NCBI RefSeq assembly: GCF_001922985.1
Contig: NZ_MRUH01000168.1
Location: forward strand, 124,001-188,000
From: Teredinibacter waterburyi
GTDB lineage: Bacteria > Pseudomonadota > Gammaproteobacteria > Pseudomonadales > Cellvibrionaceae
DNA length: 64,000 bases
Direction of reading: 5' to 3'
Shown here one piece after another: positions 35,792 through 45,070 of this stretch. Position 1 is the first letter of the stretch. Every line of letters starts with the position of its first letter. Made by a program: the position numbers and the translations under genes. A model generated the notes under the pieces. The model worked only from the letters and a program-made list of their open reading frames with translations. It ran no database searches and had not been told where the DNA came from.

Positions 35792-38700
35792 TGGCGAGTG
35801 GCAGTAACCAACCCAGTAGCGACTCCAGCGGCCAAGCAAATAGCCAAGCGGGTGAGTCAGCGGGCGAACAAAAGTCGTCCTGGCTGACTCGCACCTTGCG
35901 CATTATTAAATATCTGGCCCTAGCGGCAGCGCTCTTACTCTTGCTGCTGAGCGCCGTGTTAGCAACGCTGCTCGCCAAGCCCAATGGTCGCGTTTGGCTG
36001 GTAACACAAGGGCTCGAACAGGCCAATCAGCGCCTGTCAGACCTCCATATCGACATCCAGGGTTTAAGCTCGCCGCGACTAGGGCATTGGCGCTTTCACT
36101 CTTTGCAGGTTGAGCAGCGGGGCAACCCGCTATTGATGGCGCGAGACGGCGAAGTGTTGCTCGATCTCGATAGTCTATGGCAACGGCGTTTGCACCTGCC
36201 GGCGATTCGGGCGGGGTACCTTAGCCTTGATTTAACGCACCCAAGCGCCGATACAAACGCTAAAAGCGAGCCGGCAAACGGCGAGCACTGGCCAATACAA
36301 GTCGATGAGCTGTACCTAAAAGATCTGCAGCTGGCCTTGCCGCCTGAGCTATTTGCAGCGCCAGCGGGAAGCCCGCTTGCGGACCTGAACCAGTTACAAG
36401 CACGCGTAAAAATGTCGTTTGGTAAAGACGGCAATCACATCAGCACCAAGATCGCCGACCTTAGCGTGAACCTGTGGCGTCATAGCTTTGTGCTGCAAGC
36501 GCAAGCGGATTACAACGCCGCGATCGATCACTTCGCCTTGGTGAGCTCAAGCTTTAAGATCGATGATCAACCCCAGCAGCTATTTGCCACTTGGGATCGA
36601 GGTCGCTTAAATGTTGATATCAAGCTACAACAGCTGCCTTTGGATATCGCTCAGTTTTGGGTGCCACAGCTCAATAGCGGGTTCGCCAGCGGCGAACTGC
36701 AAGTTAAAGGCCGCTGGCCAGAAGTTCATGCCAGCTTTAATCAGTCAGCACAGCTGAACATGCAATACCAAGGGCAAAATTGGCCCATATCGCTGCAGGC
36801 TAAAGGCGAGTTTGGCGACCGTAAATTAAGCTTGACCGAAGCCGTGGTATTGCTGAAAGACGCGCAGGCGTCTGCGGCTGAAACGCTTGCAGTAGGGGCT
36901 AGTTCGGCTAGCGATAACAAGGCACGCAACAAAAGTCTCAGTAAGAAAGGTCTTGGTAGTAAGGAGGTTCGAATAGCCTTAAGCGGTAGCTATCAGATGG
37001 CGTTGGACAGCGTCGGCGAGCTCGCGTTTAAAGCGGGTGAACTAGACGCCAAGCTCAATGTCGCCAACCTCAATCAAGACTGGATTGTATTTGCAGCGGG
37101 TTTGGCTGGTACCGAACTACCTGAGCGCTGGTCGTTGGCGCTACCTGAATTTGCGATACAGATACGCGGCCCAGTGGTTGGCGCCTTTACCGGTGATTAC
37201 AGCCAGTTGAAATTGCAATCGCAATTCTTAGCCAAGGCGCAGTATCAGTCATCAGCCAAGCAGCCGGTGTCAGTAGCAGGCGCTGGCAATCCTAACGAAA
37301 CTGCCACACAAGAAAAAGCCGCTAGCAGCAGCGCAGCTAAGACTGAACTGACCCTACGCAGCCAGCTAGCTGGCACGGTATCGCGTTTACAAGTGAAGCA
37401 GTTTGCCCTAGCCAGTGGCGACACCAGCCTTGATCTAACCGGCATGTTAGATCCACAGGGCGAGCGCAATCAGCTGCAACTGCAAATAAAGCGTTTTAAT
37501 TTGAAGTTGTTGCGCGATTTGGATCTAGCCTTGCCAGACAAGCTGGAAGGCGCGGTTACTGGCGAAGTGCAACTGAAGGGCGCGTTACGCAAGCCGCAGT
37601 TAGTGGTTAACGCCCGTGGAGATCTCAACTATCCACTGCAAACTCAGAGCGGCAGCTGGCGTGATGAGGCGTTGCAGGTAAACCTAGAGGGCAGCTGGCA
37701 AAACCAGATTGCGACCATCGAAAAACTCCAGCTGGTACGCGCCCAAACTGCTGATAAACCCCTTTTGCAGTTACAGGGGCAGGCGAGGTTAAGTGAATCG
37801 GCGGCGAAGAAGATCCCAGCTATGAATTGGCACTTGCAGTCCGAGGGCTTTCCTATGGCGATTGTAGCGCCCTACGGTTGGCCAGATGCCAATGGCAATA
37901 TGAGTGCCGATCTTACCCTTGCCACCGAATCTGCGGCGCAAGTATCGGCGTCTTGGATGGCGGCGGCGAAGCTGTCCGGTGAACTGACTTATCGCTCGCA
38001 ATTGCTAGTGGCGAAAAAGCCGCCGCGCGAGATTGAATGGCGTGCGCGGATTACCAGTGCGGAAACCGCCGACGGTAACGCCACTTCTGATGTGGCGCCG
38101 AAACTGTCAGAAAATTCGCAGCCGTCAACAGGCGAAGTGTCTAGTCGCTGGCAAATCGATGCCGAGGTATTCGACCGCACAGAGCAGAACCCTTGGCAGC
38201 AGCGCGGCAGCTTGCGCTTGGCGACCAATACCGGCTCTATTTACAGCCTGTTAGAGCAAGACACCGCCAGCGACCAAATTGCGCTGCCGGAACTATCGCT
38301 CAATGCCAACTTCGACCTAGACGCTATTCAGTTTTTGTTACCGCCGGAGCAGCGTGTTGGCGGGCGTTTACAAACCCAATTATTACTCGCTGGAGACTGG
38401 CCCAAACCCAATATAAACGGTAGTTTGCAGCTCAGCGATGGCGTTTATGTCAACAGTACCTTGGGCCGAGGCTTTTCTGATATTCGTTTTGATAGCCGCA
38501 TTTTTGGCAGCCATTGGCGTATCACCGGTTTACATCTTGCCAGCGACAACGGCGGGGTACTCGATGGCCGTGGCGATATTCGCTGGGATCAACCTGCGAG
38601 CGAAGATGCGGTCGACATCAGTATTAACGCAAGTCGTTTCAACTTTATTGAGCGGCGTGAAGTGAGTGGTGAAATTGGTGGCCAGTTGCGCTTGAAGGGT

Positions 38701-39558
38701 AGCCTTCGCGACCTGTTGCTCAGCGGTGATTTGAGTATTACTCCATTAGAAATTTCTATTGCCGAAAATCCCGGTCCGACGATTGCAGAAATAGACTACC
38801 AGTTCGCGGCAAGCGAAGAAGAGCTTGCCGCCGAAGCCGAGTCTAGTTGGGTGCCAAACCTGCGTATCGAGTTGAATATACGGGCAGATCAGCAGGCGTT
38901 TATTCGCGGCCGCGGTTTGGATGCCGAGCTACAAGGTGGTATTCAGCTGAGTGGAACACTGCAGGCGTTGGAGTACGAAGGTGTCTTTAAAACCCTGCGC
39001 GGCCGTTTTGAAGTCTTTGGCAAAAAGTTCGATTTAACTCAGGGCGAGGTTGGCTTTAGCAATCAATCGGCAGTGTTCTTGGTGACGGGCGTACACCAGA
39101 AGGGCGATACCAAAATCACGGCAGAAATTTCTGGTACTGCCGAGAAGTTTAATCTGAAGCTCAGTAGCGTACCGGCAATGCCGGAAGATGAAATTCTGGC
39201 GCGTTTGATATTTGGTAAGTCGGTACAGCAAATCACGCCAATACAAGCAGTACAGCTGGCGCTTGCGGTGCAGACACTGCGTGGCGGTGGTGGTTTTGAT
39301 CCACTTGCTGAGACACGCAAGTTACTCAACGTCGACAGTGTTTCAGTAGATTCAGACGAGCGCGGTATGAGCTTGGGGATTGGCAAGTATTTAAGTGAAG
39401 ACGTGTATCTGGAGCTGGAACGTAGTTCCGACCCCGCCCACCCTTGGCGCGGCAAGGTACTGATCGAGCTGACGCCAAGTATTAGCTTGGAAACCACCAC
39501 CGGTGGCAGCGGCTCGCAGGGCGGGTCGGCAACCTTGCTATGGCGTCGAGACTATTAA
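35791..39558 (+). CDS. tamB: Translocation and assembly module protein TamB
   Basis: The 1255-residue protein has one N-terminal inner-membrane anchor (about residues 34-57, very Leu/Ala-rich) and a long periplasmic beta-helical groove. The C-terminal TamB (DUF490) domain covers about 900-1255, ending in the family-typical ATLLWRRDY. It spans the periplasm to contact TamA and is now regarded as one of the AsmA-like bridges for phospholipid transport. Translation is coupled to tamA (TAATG). Several internal stretches are Ser/Ala/Lys-rich insertions (about 357-390 and 485-510). The base composition is clearly more G+C-rich than in the halogenase genes. A convergent terminator follows. Confidence 0.92.
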   Translation: MASGSNQPSSDSSGQANSQAGESAGEQKSSWLTRTLRIIKYLALAAALLLLLLSAVLATLLAKPNGRVWLVTQGLEQANQRLSDLHIDIQGLSSPRLGHWRFHSLQVEQRGNPLLMARDGEVLLDLDSLWQRRLHLPAIRAGYLSLDLTHPSADTNAKSEPANGEHWPIQVDELYLKDLQLALPPELFAAPAGSPLADLNQLQARVKMSFGKDGNHISTKIADLSVNLWRHSFVLQAQADYNAAIDHFALVSSSFKIDDQPQQLFATWDRGRLNVDIKLQQLPLDIAQFWVPQLNSGFASGELQVKGRWPEVHASFNQSAQLNMQYQGQNWPISLQAKGEFGDRKLSLTEAVVLLKDAQASAAETLAVGASSASDNKARNKSLSKKGLGSKEVRIALSGSYQMALDSVGELAFKAGELDAKLNVANLNQDWIVFAAGLAGTELPERWSLALPEFAIQIRGPVVGAFTGDYSQLKLQSQFLAKAQYQSSAKQPVSVAGAGNPNETATQEKAASSSAAKTELTLRSQLAGTVSRLQVKQFALASGDTSLDLTGMLDPQGERNQLQLQIKRFNLKLLRDLDLALPDKLEGAVTGEVQLKGALRKPQLVVNARGDLNYPLQTQSGSWRDEALQVNLEGSWQNQIATIEKLQLVRAQTADKPLLQLQGQARLSESAAKKIPAMNWHLQSEGFPMAIVAPYGWPDANGNMSADLTLATESAAQVSASWMAAAKLSGELTYRSQLLVAKKPPREIEWRARITSAETADGNATSDVAPKLSENSQPSTGEVSSRWQIDAEVFDRTEQNPWQQRGSLRLATNTGSIYSLLEQDTASDQIALPELSLNANFDLDAIQFLLPPEQRVGGRLQTQLLLAGDWPKPNINGSLQLSDGVYVNSTLGRGFSDIRFDSRIFGSHWRITGLHLASDNGGVLDGRGDIRWDQPASEDAVDISINASRFNFIERREVSGEIGGQLRLKGSLRDLLLSGDLSITPLEISIAENPGPTIAEIDYQFAASEEELAAEAESSWVPNLRIELNIRADQQAFIRGRGLDAELQGGIQLSGTLQALEYEGVFKTLRGRFEVFGKKFDLTQGEVGFSNQSAVFLVTGVHQKGDTKITAEISGTAEKFNLKLSSVPAMPEDEILARLIFGKSVQQITPIQAVQLALAVQTLRGGGGFDPLAETRKLLNVDSVSVDSDERGMSLGIGKYLSEDVYLELERSSDPAHPWRGKVLIELTPSISLETTTGGSGSQGGSATLLWRRDY

Positions 39559-39687
39559 TAACACCCATCAAATAATAACAGCGATCAAAACGGCGATAAG
39601 CCTGAGCTTTAAAAATAATAGTTCTAGCGTCACAATTAGCTTGCTAATACTGGGGTATCTCGGCCTTGTTACGGTCTGTTTCCCAAT

Positions 39688-39726
39688 AAAAAACCCCGTA
39701 ACAGAATGGTCTGTTGCGGGGTTTTT
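39688..39726. terminator. Bidirectional terminator between tamB and the HDOD gene
   Basis: AAAAACCCCG(T)AACAG pairs with CTGTT(G)CGGGGTTTTT, with a 6-base loop. The A-run and T-run on either side allow termination in both directions. Confidence 0.9.
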
Positions 39727-39778
39727 AGCAACTAATCAACGCATTTGTCAGCGCTTAAGCGCCATTTTCGTATATTTT

Positions 39779-41194
39779 CTAGCCGCGCATCTTTTCGGCC
39801 AACGCGTCTAAGTCCTCACCGGACTCTAAAATATTCTCTACCGCAATAGACGCTGTTTCCATATCTAAATGAAGGTCTGCGTAGATGGATTCTGGGAGGT
39901 CAATTCCCAAGTTGTCGCCAAACCCGGCCTTTGCGAGCAAGTTTTGGGCGATAAAGAGTAGTTTTGAATACTTGCAGTGCTCACCGTGATAATGCGGGTT
40001 GTTCTGTTGGCGCAGCGCGGTAACCACCTCGCTGGGCATATTCCAGTTGTCTAGTAACCAGGCACCAATTTGATTGCCTGTGACGCCGAGCAAATGATGT
40101 TCGACCAACGAGGTCGGCACATGTGGGTTGGCATTACTCATACGATTGATGGTGTTGAAGTAGGGGGGAAAGACCTCCGCCATTACCATATAGCCAAAAT
40201 TGTTGAGCAGGCCAGACAGGTAGGCCATGCCGAAACTGGGGCGGTGTTCTCGAGGAATACTGGTGACCAAGCCTTCTACTACGGCGGCGGTATATGCTGC
40301 GCCGCGCCAGTAGTCGGCAATTTGTTTTTTGCTGAGCACAGCGTTGGTCATACTGCGGCTCATCGACAGGCCCAAGGCTAGGTTCAGTACCATATCAAAG
40401 CCAAGTACGCGCACGATGGCATCGTGTACTGATTTAATTTTGCCCGGCGCCGAATAGTAAGGTGAGGCCGCCCAACTGACCACCTGTGCGGCGAGGCTGG
40501 GGTCGAGTTCGACAATGTTGGCCAAATCGCTAATGTCCGCTTCAGGGTCGGCACGCAAGCGAATAATACGCTGCGCCGTTTCTGGCAGTGGCGGCAATTC
40601 TAACGTTTCGTCTAAGCGTTGTTGAATTCGCTTTTGGGTGAAGCGTTTTACCGAGTCAAGAATCTGGGCTTCGTCCTTGGCGGTGTCGTCGGTGAGATTC
40701 GGTAGGCTGACCGCAAACTGCTTGCGTTCAGATTTGGCGACAATATTGGCGAAGTCGGTTTGGTTAAGCTCTAGGTAGCGACCCGCGCCCGATTCCAACC
40801 AGACAATATCTTTTTTCATTAGGCTGTCGTCGATTATGGTTGGCAAGCCCTGCCAGCCTGGAATGGCCGGAATCGCCGTTAGCCCTTCGGTATCCATAAT
40901 TTGATTGATATCGCCTATCGGCAAACCTTCTAGGCTGCGACCGGTTTGGCGCAATAGTGCGTCCAAATCGACCATCGCATCGGCCGGAAACAGCAGTTGA
41001 ACTTTGCCTTGGCTATCTTGGACTAGCATCGAGCGCACCGCACAGACGCGATTGCCGCTAGGTACCAGCGTCATGTTGGTCGTGGTGGCTTCGGTCGTGG
41101 GGATCTCGAAATGGATATTCTGCGTGTTAAGCATTGCAACGATGCTAGCGGGTAGCGACACGTCCTTTTCTCCTGTAAGTTTTCTAAAGGGCAT
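39779..41194 (-). CDS. HDOD-domain protein with YbaK-like N-terminal domain
   Basis: The 471 residues appear to combine an N-terminal aminoacyl-tRNA deacylase (YbaK/ProX)-like domain (about 10-160) with an HDOD domain (about 200-400) starting in the typical LPPLPETAQRIIRL. The HDOD part continues with LANIVELDPSLAAQVVSWA and an HHLLGVTGNQIGAWLL segment. HDOD domains lack phosphohydrolase activity as a rule and act in signalling, often in cyclic-di-GMP, motility or stress networks. The exact role is not predictable. It is a single gene, with a terminator shared with tamB and 153 bp to recG on the same strand. Confidence 0.8.
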   Translation of the reverse strand: MPFRKLTGEKDVSLPASIVAMLNTQNIHFEIPTTEATTTNMTLVPSGNRVCAVRSMLVQDSQGKVQLLFPADAMVDLDALLRQTGRSLEGLPIGDINQIMDTEGLTAIPAIPGWQGLPTIIDDSLMKKDIVWLESGAGRYLELNQTDFANIVAKSERKQFAVSLPNLTDDTAKDEAQILDSVKRFTQKRIQQRLDETLELPPLPETAQRIIRLRADPEADISDLANIVELDPSLAAQVVSWAASPYYSAPGKIKSVHDAIVRVLGFDMVLNLALGLSMSRSMTNAVLSKKQIADYWRGAAYTAAVVEGLVTSIPREHRPSFGMAYLSGLLNNFGYMVMAEVFPPYFNTINRMSNANPHVPTSLVEHHLLGVTGNQIGAWLLDNWNMPSEVVTALRQQNNPHYHGEHCKYSKLLFIAQNLLAKAGFGDNLGIDLPESIYADLHLDMETASIAVENILESGEDLDALAEKMRG

Positions 41195-41347
41195 AATCTG
41201 AGTGCTATCTTCAATTCATGTACTAATGAATATAGTCGTCGCCAGAGCAAATTCTAGTTTTGTTGGGGCTTGAGGATGAAAATAGTTGGATTTGAGCGGA
41301 GGTTGAGTGGTGACGACAGGACTGGGTGATTAACAGGGGTGTCTCGA

Positions 41348-43447
41348 TTAAACGTGGGCGTAGCTGCGGCGGGCGCCAATCCAGCGGGCGATTAGTTTGG
41401 CGACAACGGTGGGTTGGTGTTCCAGCAGGATCAAACCGAGTTGGTTTACCCGCGGCAATAAGGCTTCATCGCGCTGGCTGTCGGCGACGCGATAGCTCAT
41501 CTCACCGGCCTGCCGCGTGCCCAGTAATTCGCCTGGGCCACGTAGGGCGAGGTCTTCTTCGGCAATCACAAAGCCGTCGCTGGTGTCGCGCATCACCTGT
41601 AACCGCGTCCGCGCCTGCTGGCTGAGTTTGGCGCCGTAGAGTAATACACAGTGACTGGCGATGGCGCCACGTCCCACACGGCCGCGCAGTTGGTGTAGTT
41701 GGGCTAAGCCTAAACGCTCGGGGTTTTCGATAATCATCAAGCTGGCATTGGGAACATCGACGCCGACCTCGATCACCGTGGTGGCTACCAACAGCTGAGA
41801 TTGCGCAGCTTTAAATTCCGCCATTACCGCTTCTTTTTCGCTGGCTTTAAGACGGCCGTGCACCAAGCCAATGGTCAGCTCCGGCAAGCTTTCTCGCAGC
41901 AGTTGTGCGGTTTCCTCGGCGTTGGCGGCGGCGAGGGTTTCAGAGTCCTCCACCAGCGTACACACCCAATAGGCTTGTCGCCCTTCGCCGCACGCAGCGC
42001 GAATACGTTCGATTATTTGCGCGCGCTTGCTCTGGCTGAGCAATACGGTATTGATTGGCGTGCGCCCTGGCGGCAACTCGTCGATTACGCTGTAATCCAG
42101 CTCTGCAAAAGCGGTCATGGCGAGGGTGCGGGGAATAGGCGTGGCGGTCATCACCAGCTGGTGTGGGGTTTCGTTGCGGCTGTTCTTTTGACGTAGGGTC
42201 AAGCGTTGATGTACGCCAAAACGATGCTGTTCGTCGATTACCGCGAGCCCTAAATTGGCGAAGTCGACATCTTCTTGGAACAGTGCGTGAGTGCCGACAA
42301 TCACCTGCGCCGTGCCACTGGCGATATGCGCTAGGGTGTCGCGGCGTTTAGCGGCACCGAGTTTGCCGACTAGCCATGCAATCTCAAACCCGAGTGGCGT
42401 CAACCACTCGCTAAAATTGCGAAAATGCTGTTCCGCTAAAATTTCGGTCGGTGCGACGATGGCTACCTGATAGCCAGATGCGGCGCACTTGATTGCGGCT
42501 AATGCTGCTACCAAGGTTTTACCGGAACCAACATCACCTTGCACCATACGCAACATGGGCACGGGTTTGAGTAGGTCGGCGGCTATTTCTTTGAACACGC
42601 GTTGTTGCGCCTTGGTGGGGGTAAACGGCAGGCTGGCAACGAATGACTTTACCTGAGCTGCGCCCGATTGGAGTTGTGGGCCAAGGTGTTGCTGCGCCTC
42701 CGCACGTATCTGCCTGCGCACTAAAAAGTGCGCCAGTAGCTCTTCGAATGCTAAGCGCTGTTGGAGCGGGTGGGTGCCGTTCAGGAGTTGCTGCACTGGG
42801 GCATCGGCGGGCGGTTGATGCACATAGGTGAGCGCCTGAGCCAAGGAGGCTGAGCCAAAATCACGGTTGATTTCAGCGGGCAAATACTCGTCCGGCGTTT
42901 GCGCCTGTAAAAGTTCGACCGCTTGCGTCACCAGCTTGCGCATGCGCTGCTGGGATATGCCGTCGGTAAGGCCATACACGGGGGTGAGCGTGGTGGCGAT
43001 GGGACTGGGTTGGCGGTTATCGACCAGTTCGTATTCCGGGTGATAAAACTCTAGGCCGCTGCTACCTAAACGCGGGTCGCCGTAGCAGCGCAACAGCGTG
43101 CCGGGTTGCAATTTGTCTTTTTGCTGGCCGCTAAAATGGTAAAACCGCAAACAGGTACTGCCAGTGTCGTCTTCCAGTTGCACCACTAAACTACGCCGTT
43201 TACCCATCATCACTTGGCTGCGTAACACCTGCCCCTGAATAACCACGCTGGTGTTCAATTGCAGTTGTCCAATTGGCGTAATACGTGTGCGGTCGAGGTA
43301 GCGTAGCGGCAGGTGAAACAGAATATCTTGCAGGTTGTGCAGGCCAATTTTTTCTAAAGTCGCCGCCATACGCGTGCCCACGCCATTGAGTTTAGTCAGC
43401 GGCAGGGTTTCCAGCGTTTCGGGGAGTTGGGTGCTGTTGGCGGGCAT
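41348..43447 (-). CDS. recG: ATP-dependent DNA helicase RecG
   Basis: This branch-migration helicase remodels stalled replication forks and Holliday junctions. Its 699 residues start with the wedge/OB domain (about 1-220). Two helicase lobes follow: Walker A GDVGSGKT near residue 310, VIDEQHRFG (DEQH box) near 410, MTATPIPRTLAM (motif III), ATTVIEVGVDVPNA and the QLRGRVGRG motif VI. The C-terminal RecG segment with GPGELLGTRQAG is present. The length is normal. It ends close to the start region of the HDOD gene, with no overlapping reading frame. Confidence 0.96.
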   Translation of the reverse strand: MPANSTQLPETLETLPLTKLNGVGTRMAATLEKIGLHNLQDILFHLPLRYLDRTRITPIGQLQLNTSVVIQGQVLRSQVMMGKRRSLVVQLEDDTGSTCLRFYHFSGQQKDKLQPGTLLRCYGDPRLGSSGLEFYHPEYELVDNRQPSPIATTLTPVYGLTDGISQQRMRKLVTQAVELLQAQTPDEYLPAEINRDFGSASLAQALTYVHQPPADAPVQQLLNGTHPLQQRLAFEELLAHFLVRRQIRAEAQQHLGPQLQSGAAQVKSFVASLPFTPTKAQQRVFKEIAADLLKPVPMLRMVQGDVGSGKTLVAALAAIKCAASGYQVAIVAPTEILAEQHFRNFSEWLTPLGFEIAWLVGKLGAAKRRDTLAHIASGTAQVIVGTHALFQEDVDFANLGLAVIDEQHRFGVHQRLTLRQKNSRNETPHQLVMTATPIPRTLAMTAFAELDYSVIDELPPGRTPINTVLLSQSKRAQIIERIRAACGEGRQAYWVCTLVEDSETLAAANAEETAQLLRESLPELTIGLVHGRLKASEKEAVMAEFKAAQSQLLVATTVIEVGVDVPNASLMIIENPERLGLAQLHQLRGRVGRGAIASHCVLLYGAKLSQQARTRLQVMRDTSDGFVIAEEDLALRGPGELLGTRQAGEMSYRVADSQRDEALLPRVNQLGLILLEHQPTVVAKLIARWIGARRSYAHV

Positions 43448-43510
43448 TTAATAAACCTAATTGAATTCAGAGCGCTAGCAGTGCTTACCTAGATGGCCAA
43501 ACAATAGCGA

Positions 43511-43792
43511 CTAGGTTCGCTCCTCAAGACATTCATAACCGCCCATTTCAAATTCACGGCAGATCAGCGGGCGCTTATCATAAATCGTACAGAGCATCGT
43601 GTGTCGATCCAATGCGGCGCACCAGCCGTCATCTAAGCGAGCCATAGTCATTCCGCCCCACATATCCAATTCAATGTATTGTTCGGGCACACCGGTATCG
43701 GTAATAAGCATTACTTCCAGACGACAACAGTTCGCCTTACAGGTTGTGCAGGTTACGTCATTGCTCGGTAAGTTCTTTACTGCGATTGTCAT
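43511..43792 (-). CDS. YkgJ-type cysteine-cluster protein
   Basis: The 93 residues carry the conserved Cys pattern CTTCKANCC (16-24), then C58, C68, C78 and C88. Together with the RPLICREF and GGYEC stretches, this fits the YkgJ/CxxCxxCC metal-binding family (zinc or iron-sulfur). No enzymatic function is established to my knowledge. It sits upstream of recG on the same strand with 63 bp between. Confidence 0.85.
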   Translation of the reverse strand: MTIAVKNLPSNDVTCTTCKANCCRLEVMLITDTGVPEQYIELDMWGGMTMARLDDGWCAALDRHTMLCTIYDKRPLICREFEMGGYECLEERT

Positions 43793-43972
43793 TCAGTATT
43801 ACGAACCATCTATAGCCACTTTAATTTAATTGTTCTCTGCACCACTAATACTTTAGATAACAGGTTTATTAAATACTGCTCGTTAAAATTGCGGCCTGAT
43901 TGAGGAATAGCCCGCGCAAATTCGTTTTATATAAAGGCGCTGGCAGTAACAAAAGTCCACGGTGGTGATGGG

Positions 43973-44308
43973 TTAGGAATTTAAGCTGGCGAGCGTGCCG
44001 GCAATTACTGTAATCGCGACTACCGAGAGCAAAATAATTGAGATGAGTGTGGAGCGCGAACTGGACTGGCTGCTGCTTTGGATTTCGCTATGGGTGTGGC
44101 CACTGCTTTCCCACTCTTTTATAACGTCTAGGCCCTGCTGATAATCATCCTCATCGATCATCACCTGAACAATGCCAATCGCTTGCAGTTCGCCAACACC
44201 GCCCTGCAAGTATTCGCCATTAACCTGCCCCGACAAACCGGCGTGCTCGAGTTTATCGAGGATAAGATGCGCCTCTAGTGCATTGGTTGCATCGTAGATT
44301 TTAATCAT
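43973..44308 (-). CDS. DUF2007 protein with C-terminal membrane anchor
   Basis: Residues 1-70 match the small ferredoxin-like DUF2007 fold (IYDATNALEAHLILDKLEHAGL ... and VMIDEDDYQQGLDVI), called a putative signal-transducing domain and related to PII-like folds. A Ser/Gln-rich linker (about 70-86) leads to one membrane helix (about 88-107), so it is tail-anchored in the inner membrane. No partner is evident. A hairpin lies 32 bp upstream of the start. Confidence 0.8.
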   Translation of the reverse strand: MIKIYDATNALEAHLILDKLEHAGLSGQVNGEYLQGGVGELQAIGIVQVMIDEDDYQQGLDVIKEWESSGHTHSEIQSSSQSSSRSTLISIILLSVVAITVIAGTLASLNS

Positions 44309-44339
44309 AAAAAGAACTCCCTCTAAACGGCTAACAATT

Positions 44340-44359
44340 GCACAGGTTTTGACCTGTGC
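44340..44359. promoter_or_regulatory. Small perfect hairpin upstream of DUF2007 gene
   Basis: GCACAGGT and ACCTGTGC are separated by four bases, between the DUF938 stop and the DUF2007 start. There is no U-tract on either strand. It may be an operator or a processing signal. Confidence 0.3.
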
Positions 44360-44410
44360 TCAAACTCTAAGTTCGAGGGGTTGCTGTTGTAACGCCGTGT
44401 TACTACAAAT

Positions 44411-45070
44411 CTACGGGTTATCTTGGTCGCGGTCGTCAGCGAGCCCCATGGGTTGTTTCACCCAAACTAGCAGGCGATTATTGGCCGGCATTGGGTTGTC
44501 TTCGTAGAGCATTAAGCCTCGGCTTTTGGCAACTGCAACAACCTGCTCAAAATCGCGAATGCCGCGTTCTGGGTGTTGTTGTTTTAACCAGCAATCGAAT
44601 TCGTGATTACTTTGGCTGGTATATAAACCGTCATATTTGAAGGGCCCGTAGAGGGCAAAAATCCCGCCTGTGGGCAGCTTTTCAGCGACGCGTTTGATCA
44701 TCAGCTGGGCGTCGCTCCAACTAAGAATATGCGCAGTGTTGGCGGAGAATACGGCATCGTGACTGGCGCTTGGCCATTCGATACCACTGACGTCCAGCAG
44801 CAGCGGCGGCAATAGGTTCGGGCTGTTGCATGCGTCCACCCACTGACAGAGCCCAGCTATGTTCTCGCTGAGTTCGCTCGGTTGCCACTCGAGATGTGGC
44901 AGTGCTGGCGCAAAGTAACAGGCGTGTTGGCCAGTACCACTGCCGAGCTCTAAAACACGGCTGGAATGGTCGAACACACGCTGCAAAACCGCGAGTATCG
45001 GCGCTTTGTTGTTTTCGCACGCCTGCGAGAAGGGTTTACTTGGGGTCGAGCCTGAATCGGGGTTAGCCAC
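44411..45070 (-). CDS. DUF938 family SAM-dependent methyltransferase
   Basis: About 219 residues form a class I methyltransferase fold: SAM loop VLELGSGTGQHA near residue 38, acidic/loop motif WQPSE, and SANTAHI and FALYGPFKY characteristic of DUF938. The substrate is unknown. The longer frame starts with TTG at 45076, only three bases after AAGG. The GTG at 45070 lies nine bases after it and is preferred. The gene start overlaps the end of the response regulator gene, so the two are co-transcribed. Confidence 0.82.
   Translation of the reverse strand: MANPDSGSTPSKPFSQACENNKAPILAVLQRVFDHSSRVLELGSGTGQHACYFAPALPHLEWQPSELSENIAGLCQWVDACNSPNLLPPLLLDVSGIEWPSASHDAVFSANTAHILSWSDAQLMIKRVAEKLPTGGIFALYGPFKYDGLYTSQSNHEFDCWLKQQHPERGIRDFEQVVAVAKSRGLMLYEDNPMPANNRLLVWVKQPMGLADDRDQDNP

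Noticed and set aside
40070-40381. Open frame of about 100 codons on the plus strand in the HDOD gene
   Set aside because: Antisense shadow of a conserved gene; no domain features.
41195-41347. Search for a small gene or RNA between the HDOD gene and recG
   Set aside because: No ORF with a ribosome site, no tRNA-like or terminator structure was seen.
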